From assembly GCF_015752285.1 (NCBI RefSeq), contig NZ_JADOUY010000003.1, forward strand, positions 248,001 through 312,000: a stretch of DNA of 64,000 nt, in the 5' to 3' direction. A program made the position numbers and the translations under genes. How positions within the stretch are numbered: the stretch's first letter is position 1; each line of letters begins with the position of its first letter. Shown one piece after another: positions 50,210 to 60,813 of the stretch. Origin of the DNA: Mycetocola_A sp015752285 (lineage in GTDB: Bacteria; Actinomycetota; Actinomycetes; Actinomycetales; Microbacteriaceae). The notes under the pieces are model-generated. The model saw only the letters and a program-made list of their open reading frames with translations. It did not search any database and had not been told where the DNA came from.

Positions 50210-51766
50210 ATGACTGATGCACCTTCAAGCCCGGCCGGATCTGCTCCGGGCACGCCGAGCGCCTCGAGCGCCGGTTCGTTCTTCGACTGGATCCGAGGGT
50301 TCGACCTCCGCCGGTCAGACGACCACTGGCTCGCCGGTGTGGCCGGCGGCATCGCCGCGCACACCCGGCTCGACCCGCTGATCATCCGCGGCATCTTCAT
50401 CGTCGTCGCCATCCTCGGCGGGCCGATCTTCTTCCTCTACGCCGTCGCCTGGGCACTGATCCCTGACCCGCGAGGGCGGATCTACCTGGAGCAGGCGATC
50501 AAGGGAGTGTTCGAGCCGGCGATGATCGCCATCGGGGTCGTGCTCCTGCTCACCTTCGTGCCGTTCGCGCAGGGACTCTGGTGGGGCGGCGTTCCCGACT
50601 GGTGGGACATGCCCGCCTGGCTCGAATCCACCCTGCGGATGGGCTGGATCCTGGCCATCGTCGGCGGCCTGATCTGGCTCACCGTCGTGCTCGTCCGGCG
50701 GATGCCGCGGGCCGACTCCGTTCCGCCCACCTCCCACGCGGGCTACTGGGTGGGTGCCCCGTCATCGACGGGGACGCCGTGGACTTCGCAGGCAACACCG
50801 AACGACGGGACCAGGCCGTATCCGGCACCGGCCGATCCGATGCGGACCGCCCCCACGGTGGATGGCCAGGCCTCGACCGCTCAGGCCCCGACCGCTCAGG
50901 CCGCTCAGGCCGCGAGCGCGCCGACCGCGCAGGTGCCGACCGCGCCGACGGTTTCATCGGCGACGTCCGCCCCAACCTCGACCTGGTACGGCACGCCGGC
51001 GGCCGCCCACCAGAGCGCCCCGGTGCCCGGAGCGGCCGAGCGTGAGGCGCAGCGCCGAAAGCGTGACGCCGAGCGCGCTCAGCAGCGCCGCGATCACGAG
51101 GAGCGGTATCGCCGCCGTCAGCCCGGAGCGGCCTGGGTCTCGATCTGGCTCGGACTCGCTGTCGTGGCCGGCACGCTCATGCCGATTCTCGTCGGACATC
51201 GCGACTGGTCGAACGCCGCGCTGATGCTCGGCCTCGGAACCGCCCTCGGGGTGCTGGCGATCGGAACGATCCTCGCCGGCATCCGGGGTAAAGAAAGCGG
51301 CGCTCTGGGCTTCTTCGCAGTCGTCGCCATCGTCGCCATGCTCTTCACCGGGGTGTTCCCGCGTGGCACGGCGGTCTCTGTGGTCGGGAACACCACCTGG
51401 CAGGTCACGGACGCCGATGTCGGGAGTCCGACCGGCTTTGCCATGGTCGCCGGCTCGCCGACCCTCGACCTGACCGGGCTCGATGCGCGGTCTGCCGAGG
51501 TCGGCGGGGTGGTCGACCTCTGGCTCGGCGCCGGAACCCTGGATGTCGTCGTCCCCGCGGACGTTCCCGTGGTCATCGAGGTGAATGGCCTCGTCACCGG
51601 CCTCAACTACGTGAACGAAGACGGTAGCCGCAACGACCGTGGCGGGGTGTTCTACCGCGATGAGGTGCGGTTCGGTGACACAGGGTCCCCAGACACCACC
51701 ACCGTGAGGATCTGGGTGATCACCGGCGGAGTGAACCTCGGCAGCAGAGAAGGAAGCGAACGATGA
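50210..51766 (+). CDS. PspC-domain membrane protein with LiaF-like C-terminus
   Basis: This is a 518-residue protein. The PspC domain at residues 35-90 (WLAGVAGGIAAHTRLDPLIIRG) is followed by more membrane helices. Next comes a long Ala/Thr/Pro linker rich in AQ and APT units, a second group of helices near residues 305-390, and a beta-rich tail (VDLWLGAGTLDVVVPADVPVVIEVN) like LiaF/DUF2154 proteins. It is divergent from a kinase with its own PspC domain, so it probably modulates that two-component system in envelope stress. ATG 50210 fits. Confidence 0.88.
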   Translation: MTDAPSSPAGSAPGTPSASSAGSFFDWIRGFDLRRSDDHWLAGVAGGIAAHTRLDPLIIRGIFIVVAILGGPIFFLYAVAWALIPDPRGRIYLEQAIKGVFEPAMIAIGVVLLLTFVPFAQGLWWGGVPDWWDMPAWLESTLRMGWILAIVGGLIWLTVVLVRRMPRADSVPPTSHAGYWVGAPSSTGTPWTSQATPNDGTRPYPAPADPMRTAPTVDGQASTAQAPTAQAAQAASAPTAQVPTAPTVSSATSAPTSTWYGTPAAAHQSAPVPGAAEREAQRRKRDAERAQQRRDHEERYRRRQPGAAWVSIWLGLAVVAGTLMPILVGHRDWSNAALMLGLGTALGVLAIGTILAGIRGKESGALGFFAVVAIVAMLFTGVFPRGTAVSVVGNTTWQVTDADVGSPTGFAMVAGSPTLDLTGLDARSAEVGGVVDLWLGAGTLDVVVPADVPVVIEVNGLVTGLNYVNEDGSRNDRGGVFYRDEVRFGDTGSPDTTTVRIWVITGGVNLGSREGSER

Positions 51767-52149
51767 GCGACACCAACCCCACCCGGCCGACCGAACCCAT
51801 CCCACCGGTCACCGCCGGCGGCTCGACGGGGCCGACCGAACGAACCGACCCGATCGGCTCGAGTTCCCCGATCGATGACAGCCGACAGGCGGAGAGCATG
51901 TCGAGCTGGTTCCAGCCGGACACGACCGAGGCGCCTGAAACGCCCGCAACCAGGAAAAGCCGCCTGCCAGCGCGATTCGGCACGATCTTCTGGGGTGTGC
52001 TCCTGCTCGGCTTCGCCGCGTTCATGATCGCGAACTCGGTGATGCCCGTGATCGTTGACCCGGTGACCTGGCTGATCGGAGGGCTCATCGCCGTCGGCGC
52101 GGTTCTCGTGGTTGCCGGGATCGCGGCGGCCATCCGGCGAACCGATTGA
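51763..52149 (+). CDS. Small two-helix membrane protein of the PspC locus
   Basis: This is a 128-residue protein without a recognised family. Residues 1-65 are Thr/Pro/Ser-rich and hydrophilic; two transmembrane helices follow (FWGVLLLGFAAFMIANSV and LIGGLIAVGAVLVVAGIAAAI). Its ATG overlaps the PspC gene's stop, so it is made together with it and likely belongs to the same envelope system. Confidence 0.8.
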   Translation: MSDTNPTRPTEPIPPVTAGGSTGPTERTDPIGSSSPIDDSRQAESMSSWFQPDTTEAPETPATRKSRLPARFGTIFWGVLLLGFAAFMIANSVMPVIVDPVTWLIGGLIAVGAVLVVAGIAAAIRRTD

Positions 52150-52235
52150 CGGCATCCGATCGATCAGGGGAGCGGTTCTGCGGAGCCGCTCCCTTCTCGT
52201 TGTCGTGCCGGTGCCGGTGCCGGGTGATCTTCAAA

Positions 52236-52256
52236 GTTGAGTCGGTCTCGCTCAAG
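52236..52256. promoter_or_regulatory. HAIR box 1 (HspR operator)
   Basis: GTTGAGT-N7-GCTCAAG matches the HAIR consensus CTTGAGT-N7-ACTCAAG at 12 of 14 fixed positions. It lies upstream of the dnaK promoter, whose operon encodes HspR. Confidence 0.85.
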
Positions 52257-52271
52257 ATTTGCTGGGAGAAG

Positions 52272-52299
52272 TTGACAGCGAATGTGCGATCGGTAAACT
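52272..52299 (+). promoter_or_regulatory. dnaK operon promoter
   Basis: TTGACA (52272-52277), a 16-base spacer and TAAACT (52294-52299) lie between the two HAIR boxes, about 110 bases ahead of the dnaK ATG. A long 5' leader follows. Confidence 0.65.
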
Positions 52300-52318
52300 T
52301 GAGCCATCGCCGCTCAAC
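52298..52318. promoter_or_regulatory. HAIR box 2 (HspR operator)
   Basis: CTTGAGC-N7-GCTCAAC is the second HAIR-like inverted repeat. It touches the -10 and would cover the transcription start, giving direct repression of dnaK-grpE-dnaJ-hspR by HspR. Confidence 0.85.
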
Positions 52319-52406
52319 TATGAGAGGTGATCACGAACTGAACTCAGGCCGCATCCCGGCTGTCATTCGGAACAGGCCGTCACGGTCTTAAAGGAGAGAG
52401 AAACAC

Positions 52407-54278
<1,872 letters not shown>

Positions 54279-54280
54279 CC

Positions 54281-54907
54281 ATGACTGACACGAACCCGAC
54301 TCCAGAAGACGGTGACGAGGTTCAGCCAGTGGACGAGGGGTCGGAAGCACGAGCTTCCGACCCTGAGTCGCAGGTGGACTCCGAATCACCCGAGACAACC
54401 GATGACGAACTGACCGTCGACGACATCCTCAACGCCGCGCAGGCCGACGGACTCGACGACGAATTGAGCGAGAAGATCGCGAACGCCGAACCCGAGCACG
54501 AACACCTCGTCGACCTCAAGCGGGTCACCGCCGAGTACGCCAACTACCGTCGGCGCACCGAGGCGAACCGCGAGGTCGAACGTGAACGGGTCACAGGAGA
54601 CGTCGCGCGGCTGCTCCTGCCGGTGCTCGACGACCTCGACCGGGCCGAAAAGCACGGAGACCTCGAGGGTGACGCCCCGTTCGCGACCATTGCTGCGAAG
54701 CTGCGTGCGAGCGTCGAGAAGATCGGCCTCGTGCCGTTCGGCGCGAACGGTGACGCTTTCGACCACAACGTGCATGAGGCTGTTTTCCAGCAGCCGACCC
54801 CTGGCGTCGAGGCGGCCACCGTGATCGACGTCGTCGAAACCGGTTATTCGATCGGCTCGACACTGCTGCGCGCGGCCAAGGTCGTCGTCGCCGTTCCCGC
54901 TGAGTAG
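54281..54907 (+). CDS. grpE: Nucleotide exchange factor GrpE
   Basis: This 208-residue protein releases ADP from DnaK. An acidic, Glu/Asp-rich N-terminal third is followed by the long helix (LKRVTAEYANYRRRTEANRE) and the C-terminal beta domain with VHEAVFQQPTPGVEAATV and GYSIGSTLLRAAKVVVA. It starts two bases after the dnaK stop. Confidence 0.97.
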   Translation: MTDTNPTPEDGDEVQPVDEGSEARASDPESQVDSESPETTDDELTVDDILNAAQADGLDDELSEKIANAEPEHEHLVDLKRVTAEYANYRRRTEANREVERERVTGDVARLLLPVLDDLDRAEKHGDLEGDAPFATIAAKLRASVEKIGLVPFGANGDAFDHNVHEAVFQQPTPGVEAATVIDVVETGYSIGSTLLRAAKVVVAVPAE

Positions 54908-54912
54908 GCGCG

Positions 54913-55902
54913 ATGGCAAGCCAGGACTGGTTTGACAAGGACTTCTACAAGGTCCTCGGCGTCAAAAAAGATGTGACGCCGGCGGAATTGAAGAAGACCT
55001 ACCGCAAGCTTGCGCGCAAGTTCCACCCGGACTCCAACGCGGGGGATGCCACGGCAGAATCCCGGTTCAAGGAGGTCAGCGAGGCCTACTCGGTCCTCAA
55101 CGACGCCGAGCAGCGCAAAGAGTATGACGCAGTGCGTGCGATGGGATCCGGAGCCCGCTTCACCGCTCCAGGCGGCGGCGGGGCATCCGGTGGCTTCGAC
55201 GATGTCTTCGGCGGGATGTTCGGAGGTGGTGCTCGCGGGACGAGCACCAGTTACCAGCAGGCCGACTTCGAAGACATCCTCGGTGGCATGTTCGGGCGCG
55301 GCGGCGGGTTCGGCCAGCCGACGGGCGGATACCGCGGATTCGGCGGTCCGACCCCTGGACGTGACGTCACCGCATCCACCACGATCGACTTCCTCACGGC
55401 GACGAAGGGTGACCAGATCACCCTGCAGACCGCCGAGGGTCGCACGATCAAGGTCAACATCCCCGCCGGGGTCTCCGACGGCCAGAAGATCAAGCTGCGA
55501 GGCAAAGGTCACCCATCGCCAGACGGTGGCCCGGCTGGCGACCTCGTGCTCACTGTCGCGGTGCGCAAGCATCCCGTCTTCGAGCGCGATGGGCTCAACC
55601 TGCGGGTCAATGTGCCGGTGACGTTCGTCGAGGCCACCCTCGGGGCGACGATCGAGGTGCCGACACTCGGTGGTGACCCCGTCAAGTTGAGGGTCGCGCC
55701 CGGCACACCGTCCGGCCGGATTCTCCGGGTGAAGGGTCGCGGCGTCTCGACGTCGAAGGGCACAGGAGACCTGCTCGCCGTCGTGCAGGTTGCGGTACCG
55801 TCGCACCTGAGCGCGGAGGCGAAGGCGGCGCTCGAGAAGTTCCATGATCTCGAACCGCACGAGAACCCGCGGGAAGACCTGATCCACCGGGCAAGGGGAT
55901 AA
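54913..55902 (+). CDS. dnaJ: DnaJ-family co-chaperone without zinc finger
   Basis: This is a 329-residue J-protein. The J domain (residues about 7-75) has the HPD motif in RKFHPDSN. A Gly/Phe-rich linker (GGFDDVFGGMFGGG) and the DnaJ C-terminal beta domains follow, with LRGKGHPSPDGGPAGDLVLT. The four CxxCxGxG zinc motifs of type A DnaJ are absent, so it is a type B/CbpA-like protein despite its place in the dnaK operon, as in other actinobacteria with two J-proteins. It starts five bases after grpE. Confidence 0.95.
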   Translation: MASQDWFDKDFYKVLGVKKDVTPAELKKTYRKLARKFHPDSNAGDATAESRFKEVSEAYSVLNDAEQRKEYDAVRAMGSGARFTAPGGGGASGGFDDVFGGMFGGGARGTSTSYQQADFEDILGGMFGRGGGFGQPTGGYRGFGGPTPGRDVTASTTIDFLTATKGDQITLQTAEGRTIKVNIPAGVSDGQKIKLRGKGHPSPDGGPAGDLVLTVAVRKHPVFERDGLNLRVNVPVTFVEATLGATIEVPTLGGDPVKLRVAPGTPSGRILRVKGRGVSTSKGTGDLLAVVQVAVPSHLSAEAKAALEKFHDLEPHENPREDLIHRARG

Positions 55903-55907
55903 CACTG

Positions 55908-56321
55908 ATGGACGAGAATTCGCCGATCTTCGCGATCGCGATGGCGGCCGAGCTGGCCGGAATGCACCCGCAGACGCTGCGGCAGTACGACCGGCTCGGC
56001 CTCGTCTCTCCTACCCGTACCGCGGGGAAATCCCGTCGATACTCGATGCGCGACGTCGCACAGCTGCGCGAGGTCGCCCGGCTCAGTGCCGAGGGCGTGA
56101 GCCTCGAGGGCATCAGCCGCATCCTCACCCTCGAGAACGAGGTGGCTGCGCTCGGCGCGCGTGTGCGTGAGCTCGAACACGCGCTGGCTGAGGAACTCGT
56201 CAAATCGCCCGGCCGCCGGGTGTTCGCCGCTGGACTGCAGGGCGATGTCGTTCCGATGAAGAGTGGCACGCGCGCCCAGCGGCGCACCGAACTCGTGGTG
56301 TGGCGGCCTTTCCAGCGCTGA
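55908..56321 (+). CDS. hspR: Heat-shock repressor HspR (MerR family)
   Basis: This 137-residue repressor has the MerR winged helix at the N-terminus: AAELAGMHPQTLRQYDRLGL, followed by the wing TAGKSRRYS. A coiled-coil region (ENEVAALGARVRELEHAL) mediates dimerisation. It is the last gene of the dnaK operon and should bind the two HAIR boxes at 52236-52318, closing a feedback loop with DnaK. Confidence 0.96.
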   Translation: MDENSPIFAIAMAAELAGMHPQTLRQYDRLGLVSPTRTAGKSRRYSMRDVAQLREVARLSAEGVSLEGISRILTLENEVAALGARVRELEHALAEELVKSPGRRVFAAGLQGDVVPMKSGTRAQRRTELVVWRPFQR

Positions 56322-56439
56322 ACTGGTGCTCGTTCTGCTGCGTGCAGTCGTCCGGCCCCGGTTGCCGTCGCGATCCGGTCTGCACGATCGGGTCGATCCG
56401 AGGGTTACGCCCACGCTCCAGGGTCGTTAAGCTGGCCGC

Positions 56440-57585
56440 ATGAGCGAGCACGAACCGCACGTTCCCGAAAATCCTTCGACTCCGGGTGACCAGCCCGGGC
56501 CCGAACCGACGGCACCGCAGCCGCCGTCAGGGGTCGCCGAACCGCCGGCGCAGCCACCAAGCGTTCCGCCCGGATCGCCGCTGGCGCCTCCGCCGGGGTC
56601 TCCGCCTCCTCCGGCACCGGATTCGCCCGAAGCTCCGGCGCCCGGCGCGATGCGCCCGGCCGCTGACCCGATGACCGAGTACCCCGCGCAGCAGCCCGGC
56701 TATGCGCAGCAGCAGGGTTATCCGCTGCAGCAGGGTTATCCGCAGCAGCAGGGTTACCCGCAACAGGGCTACCCGCAACAGGGCTACCCGCAACAGGGCT
56801 ACCCGCAACAGGGCTACCCGCAACAGGGCTACCCGCAACCGGGCTATCCCCAGCCTTCGCAGGTGCCGTACGCATCCGGCCCGGTCGTTCCCCGCAGGCC
56901 ACCGCTCGCGCCCAGGCAGCGGCGCGGTGCCATGATCGCGGGCGCCGTCTCGTTCAGTCTCATGAGCTTCGGCTTCGGCCTGATCGCCGTGGTGGTGGTG
57001 TCCATAGCCATCAGCGCCTTCATCGGCACCATCTTCACGTGGATCGCGGCCGAGAACCCGCAGGACTTCTCATACAGTGGGCTCGAGGGGACCGACGTCA
57101 TCGATCAGGTCGTCGCGGATGCCTGGGGCACATTCGGTGGCTGGCTCATCGCAGCGGCCGTGCTCGGAATCATCATCTTGATCCTCGGCTATCTCTCCAG
57201 CATCTGGATCCTTCGAGGCCACCGCGTCAACCGCCCGGCAGCTGTCACCTGGAGCGCCCTCGGGATCGCTGTTGTCGTCAACTTCTTCGTCAGCGCGATC
57301 ACGTCGCCACTGTTCAATCTCGGCGGCATGATGACGCCGAACATGAACATGCCAGACGGCATGGACGGGCAGGGCGGCATCGACTCGCTCAGCGACATCG
57401 ACTTCTCGCCGTTCGTCGTTCTGGCGCTGGTGGTGGGGCTCGTCGGTCTGCTCGTGAACGCGGCTATCGGCCTGTTGAGCTGGTGGTGGATGGCGCACGC
57501 GTTCCGCGAGCGTCCGGCGACGGAGTCGGCTGCACACGGTGCCCAGCCACCCGGCGCCCCGCTCCAGGCACCACCGATACCCTGA
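56440..57585 (+). CDS. Pro/Gln-repeat membrane protein of unknown function
   Basis: This 381-residue protein has a 150-residue Pro/Gln/Gly/Tyr-rich N-terminus with QQGYP repeats and then about four transmembrane helices (IAGAVSFSLMSFGFGLIAVV, LIAAAVLGIIILILGYLSS, and two nearer the C-terminus). Between helices there is a Met/Asn-rich segment (MMTPNMNMPDGMDG). I do not recognise a named domain with certainty; DUF4064-like membrane proteins have this look. It is monocistronic, and its stop nearly abuts the next gene. Confidence 0.8.
   Translation: MSEHEPHVPENPSTPGDQPGPEPTAPQPPSGVAEPPAQPPSVPPGSPLAPPPGSPPPPAPDSPEAPAPGAMRPAADPMTEYPAQQPGYAQQQGYPLQQGYPQQQGYPQQGYPQQGYPQQGYPQQGYPQQGYPQPGYPQPSQVPYASGPVVPRRPPLAPRQRRGAMIAGAVSFSLMSFGFGLIAVVVVSIAISAFIGTIFTWIAAENPQDFSYSGLEGTDVIDQVVADAWGTFGGWLIAAAVLGIIILILGYLSSIWILRGHRVNRPAAVTWSALGIAVVVNFFVSAITSPLFNLGGMMTPNMNMPDGMDGQGGIDSLSDIDFSPFVVLALVVGLVGLLVNAAIGLLSWWWMAHAFRERPATESAAHGAQPPGAPLQAPPIP
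56761..56835 (+). repeat. Five perfect 15-base tandem repeats inside the coding sequence
   Basis: CAACAGGGCTACCCG is repeated five times without a change, encoding QQGYP units. Diverged copies flank it on both sides. Identical DNA copies suggest recent expansion and possible length variation between strains. Confidence 0.95.
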
Positions 57586-57589
57586 GGGA

Positions 57590-58711
57590 GTGACAGACTT
57601 CCCGTTCGAGCGGCTCCGCCGATGGCCAGACGTGGAAGCCCCCAACCTCTACGCGTTCGACGCCACCGACCGGCTCCTGCTCGAGACCGCGGCTTCTGAC
57701 ACTGGGGCGGCCGCTGCTGGCACGGTCGTGGTGATCGGAGACCGTTACGGCGCACTCACGCTCGGGGCCGCTGCCATCGGAGCGCGCGGCATCCGTGTGC
57801 ACCAGGACGCGCTCTCGGGCGAGCGCGCCCTGGCCGCGAACGCCGACACCCTCACGATGACGGATGCCTTCGCGAACGTCGAACTCGACGCCGACGGCCT
57901 GGGCGGAGCGCGGCTCGTGCTGCTGCAGTTGCCCCGGTCGCTCGACGCGCTCGCCGAGATCGTCGAGCGCGTGGCGCGACACGCCTCCGACGATGTGACC
58001 GTGTGTGCCGGCGGGCGCGTGAAGCACATGACCCGGGCCATGAACGATGTGCTCGCTGCCCGGTTCGGTTCGGTCACCGCAGGGCTGGCGAAGCAGAAGT
58101 CTCGCGTGCTCTTCGCCCGCGATCCACAGAGACCGACGGGGGAGTCGGTCTGGCCCGCGCGCCGGTTCCACGACGACCTCGACCTCTGGGTGCACGCCCA
58201 TGGCGCCGCATTTGCCGGCACCGGTGTCGACCTCGGGACCCGTTTTCTTCTCGACTTCATCGACGGGCTGCCTGACGTACGCGACGCCGTCGACCTGGGT
58301 TGCGGAACGGGAGTGATCGCGAGTGCCGTCGCCCGCGCCCGCCCGGCTCTGCGAGTGACGGCGACCGACCAGTCCGCCGCTGCCGTGGCATCGGCCCGGG
58401 AGACGGTTGCCGCGAACGGTGTCGCCGACCGGGTGAACGTCGTGCGGAACGATGGGCTGTCCGGCTGGCAGGATGCCTCAGCCGAGCTGATCCTGCTGAA
58501 CCCGCCGTTCCACGTCGGCGCCACCGTGCACGCCGGAATCGCGGTCAAACTGTTCGAGGATGCCGCGCGCGTGCTTGCGCCAGGCGGCGAACTGTGGACG
58601 GTGTGGAATTCACATCTCGGCTACCGGCCGGCCCTGGAGCGCATCATCGGTCCGACGCGGCAGCTCGGACGCAACTCCCGGTTCACTGTGACCGTCTCGG
58701 TGCGCCGCTGA
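57590..58711 (+). CDS. Class I SAM-dependent methyltransferase, RsmC/RlmG-like
   Basis: This 373-residue protein has a duplicated architecture: a degenerate N-terminal methyltransferase-like half and a functional C-terminal half. SAM-binding is AVDLGCGTGVIASAVARA near residue 235, and the catalytic motif LLNPPFH lies near residue 300. This is the layout of guanine-N2 rRNA methyltransferases acting on 16S (RsmC) or 23S (RlmG) rRNA. GTG 57590 is likely; an ATG at 57539 inside the previous gene is an alternative. Which rRNA it acts on is not decided. Confidence 0.9.
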   Translation: MTDFPFERLRRWPDVEAPNLYAFDATDRLLLETAASDTGAAAAGTVVVIGDRYGALTLGAAAIGARGIRVHQDALSGERALAANADTLTMTDAFANVELDADGLGGARLVLLQLPRSLDALAEIVERVARHASDDVTVCAGGRVKHMTRAMNDVLAARFGSVTAGLAKQKSRVLFARDPQRPTGESVWPARRFHDDLDLWVHAHGAAFAGTGVDLGTRFLLDFIDGLPDVRDAVDLGCGTGVIASAVARARPALRVTATDQSAAAVASARETVAANGVADRVNVVRNDGLSGWQDASAELILLNPPFHVGATVHAGIAVKLFEDAARVLAPGGELWTVWNSHLGYRPALERIIGPTRQLGRNSRFTVTVSVRR

Positions 58712-58718
58712 GCCGGTG

Positions 58719-59363
58719 TCAGTGGGCTGCCGGGCGTTCGGCCTGCGCGATGTCGATCTCGAGCTCTTCGAGGTCTCGCCTGGGGCCATACGCCGCAGTG
58801 CCGACCTGGATGCGCCAGCTCTCCGCCAGCCCGCCGATGTCGAGCACGTCGAACCCGATCGCGTCGATGAACTCCGAGACCTTCTTCTTGGCGCCCGCGT
58901 CCTCCCCGGCGACGATGAGTGCGCGGCGCTCAGCGGTACCGGCGGACTGGGCGTCGTCGGTGATCGCCGATGCGTAGATGTGGTTGAACGCCTTCACGAC
59001 GTGTGCGTCGGCGAAATGCGCCTGAACCAGTTCCGACACCGTGGTCTCTTCGGCATCGAGGGCTGCGACCTGGCCGTCCCGCTGCTGGTAGTAGTTGGTT
59101 GTGTCCATCACGACCTTTCCGGCGAGGAGACCGGCGGGGATGTTCTCGATGTCTCTGAGCGGGATCGCGACCGCGACGAGGTCAGCAGCTGCGGCATCCG
59201 CCGTCGTTCCAGCGGTCGCCCGCTCGCCGAGTTCGAGGATCAGTTCGGTGAGGCTGGCGGGGCCTCGCGAGTTGGAGACGACGACGTCGTAGCCGTGGGC
59301 GACGGCTGCGCGGGCGAGCTGGGAGCCGATGTGACCGGCGCCGATGAGTCCGAGAGTTGTCAT
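58719..59363 (-). CDS. NADPH-dependent F420 reductase family protein
   Basis: This is a 214-residue Rossmann protein. The cofactor motif is LGLIGAGHIGSQLARAAVAHG, with the SNSRG loop that reads NADPH 2'-phosphate. VMDTTNYYQQRDG and VVKAFNHIYA are typical of the F420-reductase family (Fno). It lies 33 bases after the F420-dependent glucose-6-phosphate dehydrogenase gene on the same strand, supporting exchange of reducing power between F420 and NADP. Confidence 0.87.
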   Translation of the reverse strand: MTTLGLIGAGHIGSQLARAAVAHGYDVVVSNSRGPASLTELILELGERATAGTTADAAAADLVAVAIPLRDIENIPAGLLAGKVVMDTTNYYQQRDGQVAALDAEETTVSELVQAHFADAHVVKAFNHIYASAITDDAQSAGTAERRALIVAGEDAGAKKKVSEFIDAIGFDVLDIGGLAESWRIQVGTAAYGPRRDLEELEIDIAQAERPAAH

Positions 59364-59396
59364 GAGAGGGGGGTGTGCTCCGTTCGTGGGTGAGTG

Positions 59397-60401
59397 TCAG
59401 CCGAGGTCGCGGAGGCGCGGCGCAAGGTCACGTGCGAAGAGGTCGAGGAACCGTTTCTGGTCGTGCCCCGGCCCGTGGAAGACGAGGTGGTTGAGGCCGG
59501 CGTCGATGTACGGCTTGATCTGGGCAACGGTCTCGTCGGGGTCAGACGAGACGATCCAGCGCTTCGCCACCTGCTCGATCGGCAGCGCATCGGCAGCAGC
59601 CTCCATCTCGATCGGGTCGTCGATCGAGTGCTTCTGCTCCGGGGTCAGCGACAGCGGCGCCCAGAAGCGGGTGTTCTCGAGAGCCACATCCGGGTCGGTG
59701 TCGTACGAGATCTTGATTTCGATCATCCGGTCGATGTCGTCGGCGTTGCGCCCAGCCTTCGCTGCGCCCTCGGCCACGGCCGGCAGGAGCTTGTCTGTGT
59801 AGAGTTCCATGCCCTTGCCCGAGGTGCAGATGAAGCCGTCACCAGCGCGACCGGCGTAGCGCGCGACGACGGGGCCTCCCGCGGCGACGTAGACCGGGAT
59901 GCCGCCATCGGGCACGTCGTAGATGGATGCCCCGCGCGTCGTGTAGTACTCGCCGTCGAAGTCGACACGGTCACCGACCCACAACTGGCGCATCAGGTCG
60001 ACGGATTCGCGCAGGCGGGCGAACCGTTCCTTGAACTCGGGCCACTCGCCCTGAAAACCGGTGGCGATCTCGTTGAGGGCCTCACCGGTACCGACGCCCA
60101 GGAAGACGCGTCCCGGGTAGAGGCAACCCATCGTGGCGAATGCCTGCGCGACGACCGCCGGGTTGTAACGGAACGTCGGCGTCATCACCGAGGTGCCGAT
60201 CGTGATCCGTTCGGTGCGCTCACCGACGGCCGTCATCCAGGCGAGAGAGAACGGCGCGTGCCCGCCGTTGTGGCGCCAGGGCTGAAAGTGGTCGCTCACC
60301 GTGACGCTGTCGAAGCCGTGCTCCTCGGCCTGCACGCCGATCTCAACGAGATCGCGCGGACCGAACTGCTCCGCCGATGCTTTCACTCCCAGTTTCAACA
60401 C
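59397..60401 (-). CDS. fgd: F420-dependent glucose-6-phosphate dehydrogenase
   Basis: This 334-residue TIM-barrel enzyme oxidises glucose-6-phosphate and reduces coenzyme F420. Hallmarks are SVTVSDHFQPWRHNGGHAPF at the active site (His/Trp/Asp), SVMTPTFRYNPAVVAQAFA and LGVGTGEALNEIATG. The GTG start at 60401 has GGAGAA in front; the open frame to 60623 overlaps the divergent clpS region. The gene implies that the organism makes F420, although no F420 biosynthesis genes are in this window. Confidence 0.93.
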   Translation of the reverse strand: MLKLGVKASAEQFGPRDLVEIGVQAEEHGFDSVTVSDHFQPWRHNGGHAPFSLAWMTAVGERTERITIGTSVMTPTFRYNPAVVAQAFATMGCLYPGRVFLGVGTGEALNEIATGFQGEWPEFKERFARLRESVDLMRQLWVGDRVDFDGEYYTTRGASIYDVPDGGIPVYVAAGGPVVARYAGRAGDGFICTSGKGMELYTDKLLPAVAEGAAKAGRNADDIDRMIEIKISYDTDPDVALENTRFWAPLSLTPEQKHSIDDPIEMEAAADALPIEQVAKRWIVSSDPDETVAQIKPYIDAGLNHLVFHGPGHDQKRFLDLFARDLAPRLRDLG

Positions 60402-60528
60402 GTGTTCTCCTGTCGTCGCGGCTCGAGGTGCCTCCTCCGACAATACGCAACCGGGCGAATGTCTGCGATCGCTTGCATCCGACGCCGGAATGCTGTGCTT
60501 TGTCGCCCGCGAGTGCAAAGCTGGGTGA

Positions 60529-60813
60529 GTGCCCTCTCTCGACCATCGTCTGGACCTCGCCGAGTCGCTGACGCTGGGCACGCCCTGGAATACCGTCGTA
60601 TGGGACGACCCGGTGAATCTCATGACCTATGTCTCGTGGGTGTTCCGCAGCTACTTCGGTTTCAGCCGTGAGCGGGCCGAACGCCTCATGCTCGAGGTGC
60701 ACACCGCCGGCAAAGCCGTCGTCGCCAGCGGCAGCCGCGAAGAGATGGAACGCCACGTCGTCGCCATGCACGGCTTCGGGCTGCAGGCCACGCTGCAGAA
60801 GGTGCCGGAATGA
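60529..60813 (+). CDS. clpS: ATP-dependent Clp protease adaptor ClpS
   Basis: This 94-residue N-degron recognition adaptor brings substrates to ClpAP or ClpCP. The core motifs are WNTVVWDDPVNLMTYVSWVF and HTAGKAVVASGSREEMERHV, with substrate pocket Asp/Asn in DDPVN. The start is GTG 60529. Its stop overlaps the DUF2017 gene start, a pairing usual in actinobacteria. Confidence 0.95.
   Translation: MPSLDHRLDLAESLTLGTPWNTVVWDDPVNLMTYVSWVFRSYFGFSRERAERLMLEVHTAGKAVVASGSREEMERHVVAMHGFGLQATLQKVPE

Noticed and set aside
56696..56850. Tandem repeats considered as a CRISPR array
   Set aside because: The 15-base units are directly adjacent without spacers, stay in frame and encode QQGYP.
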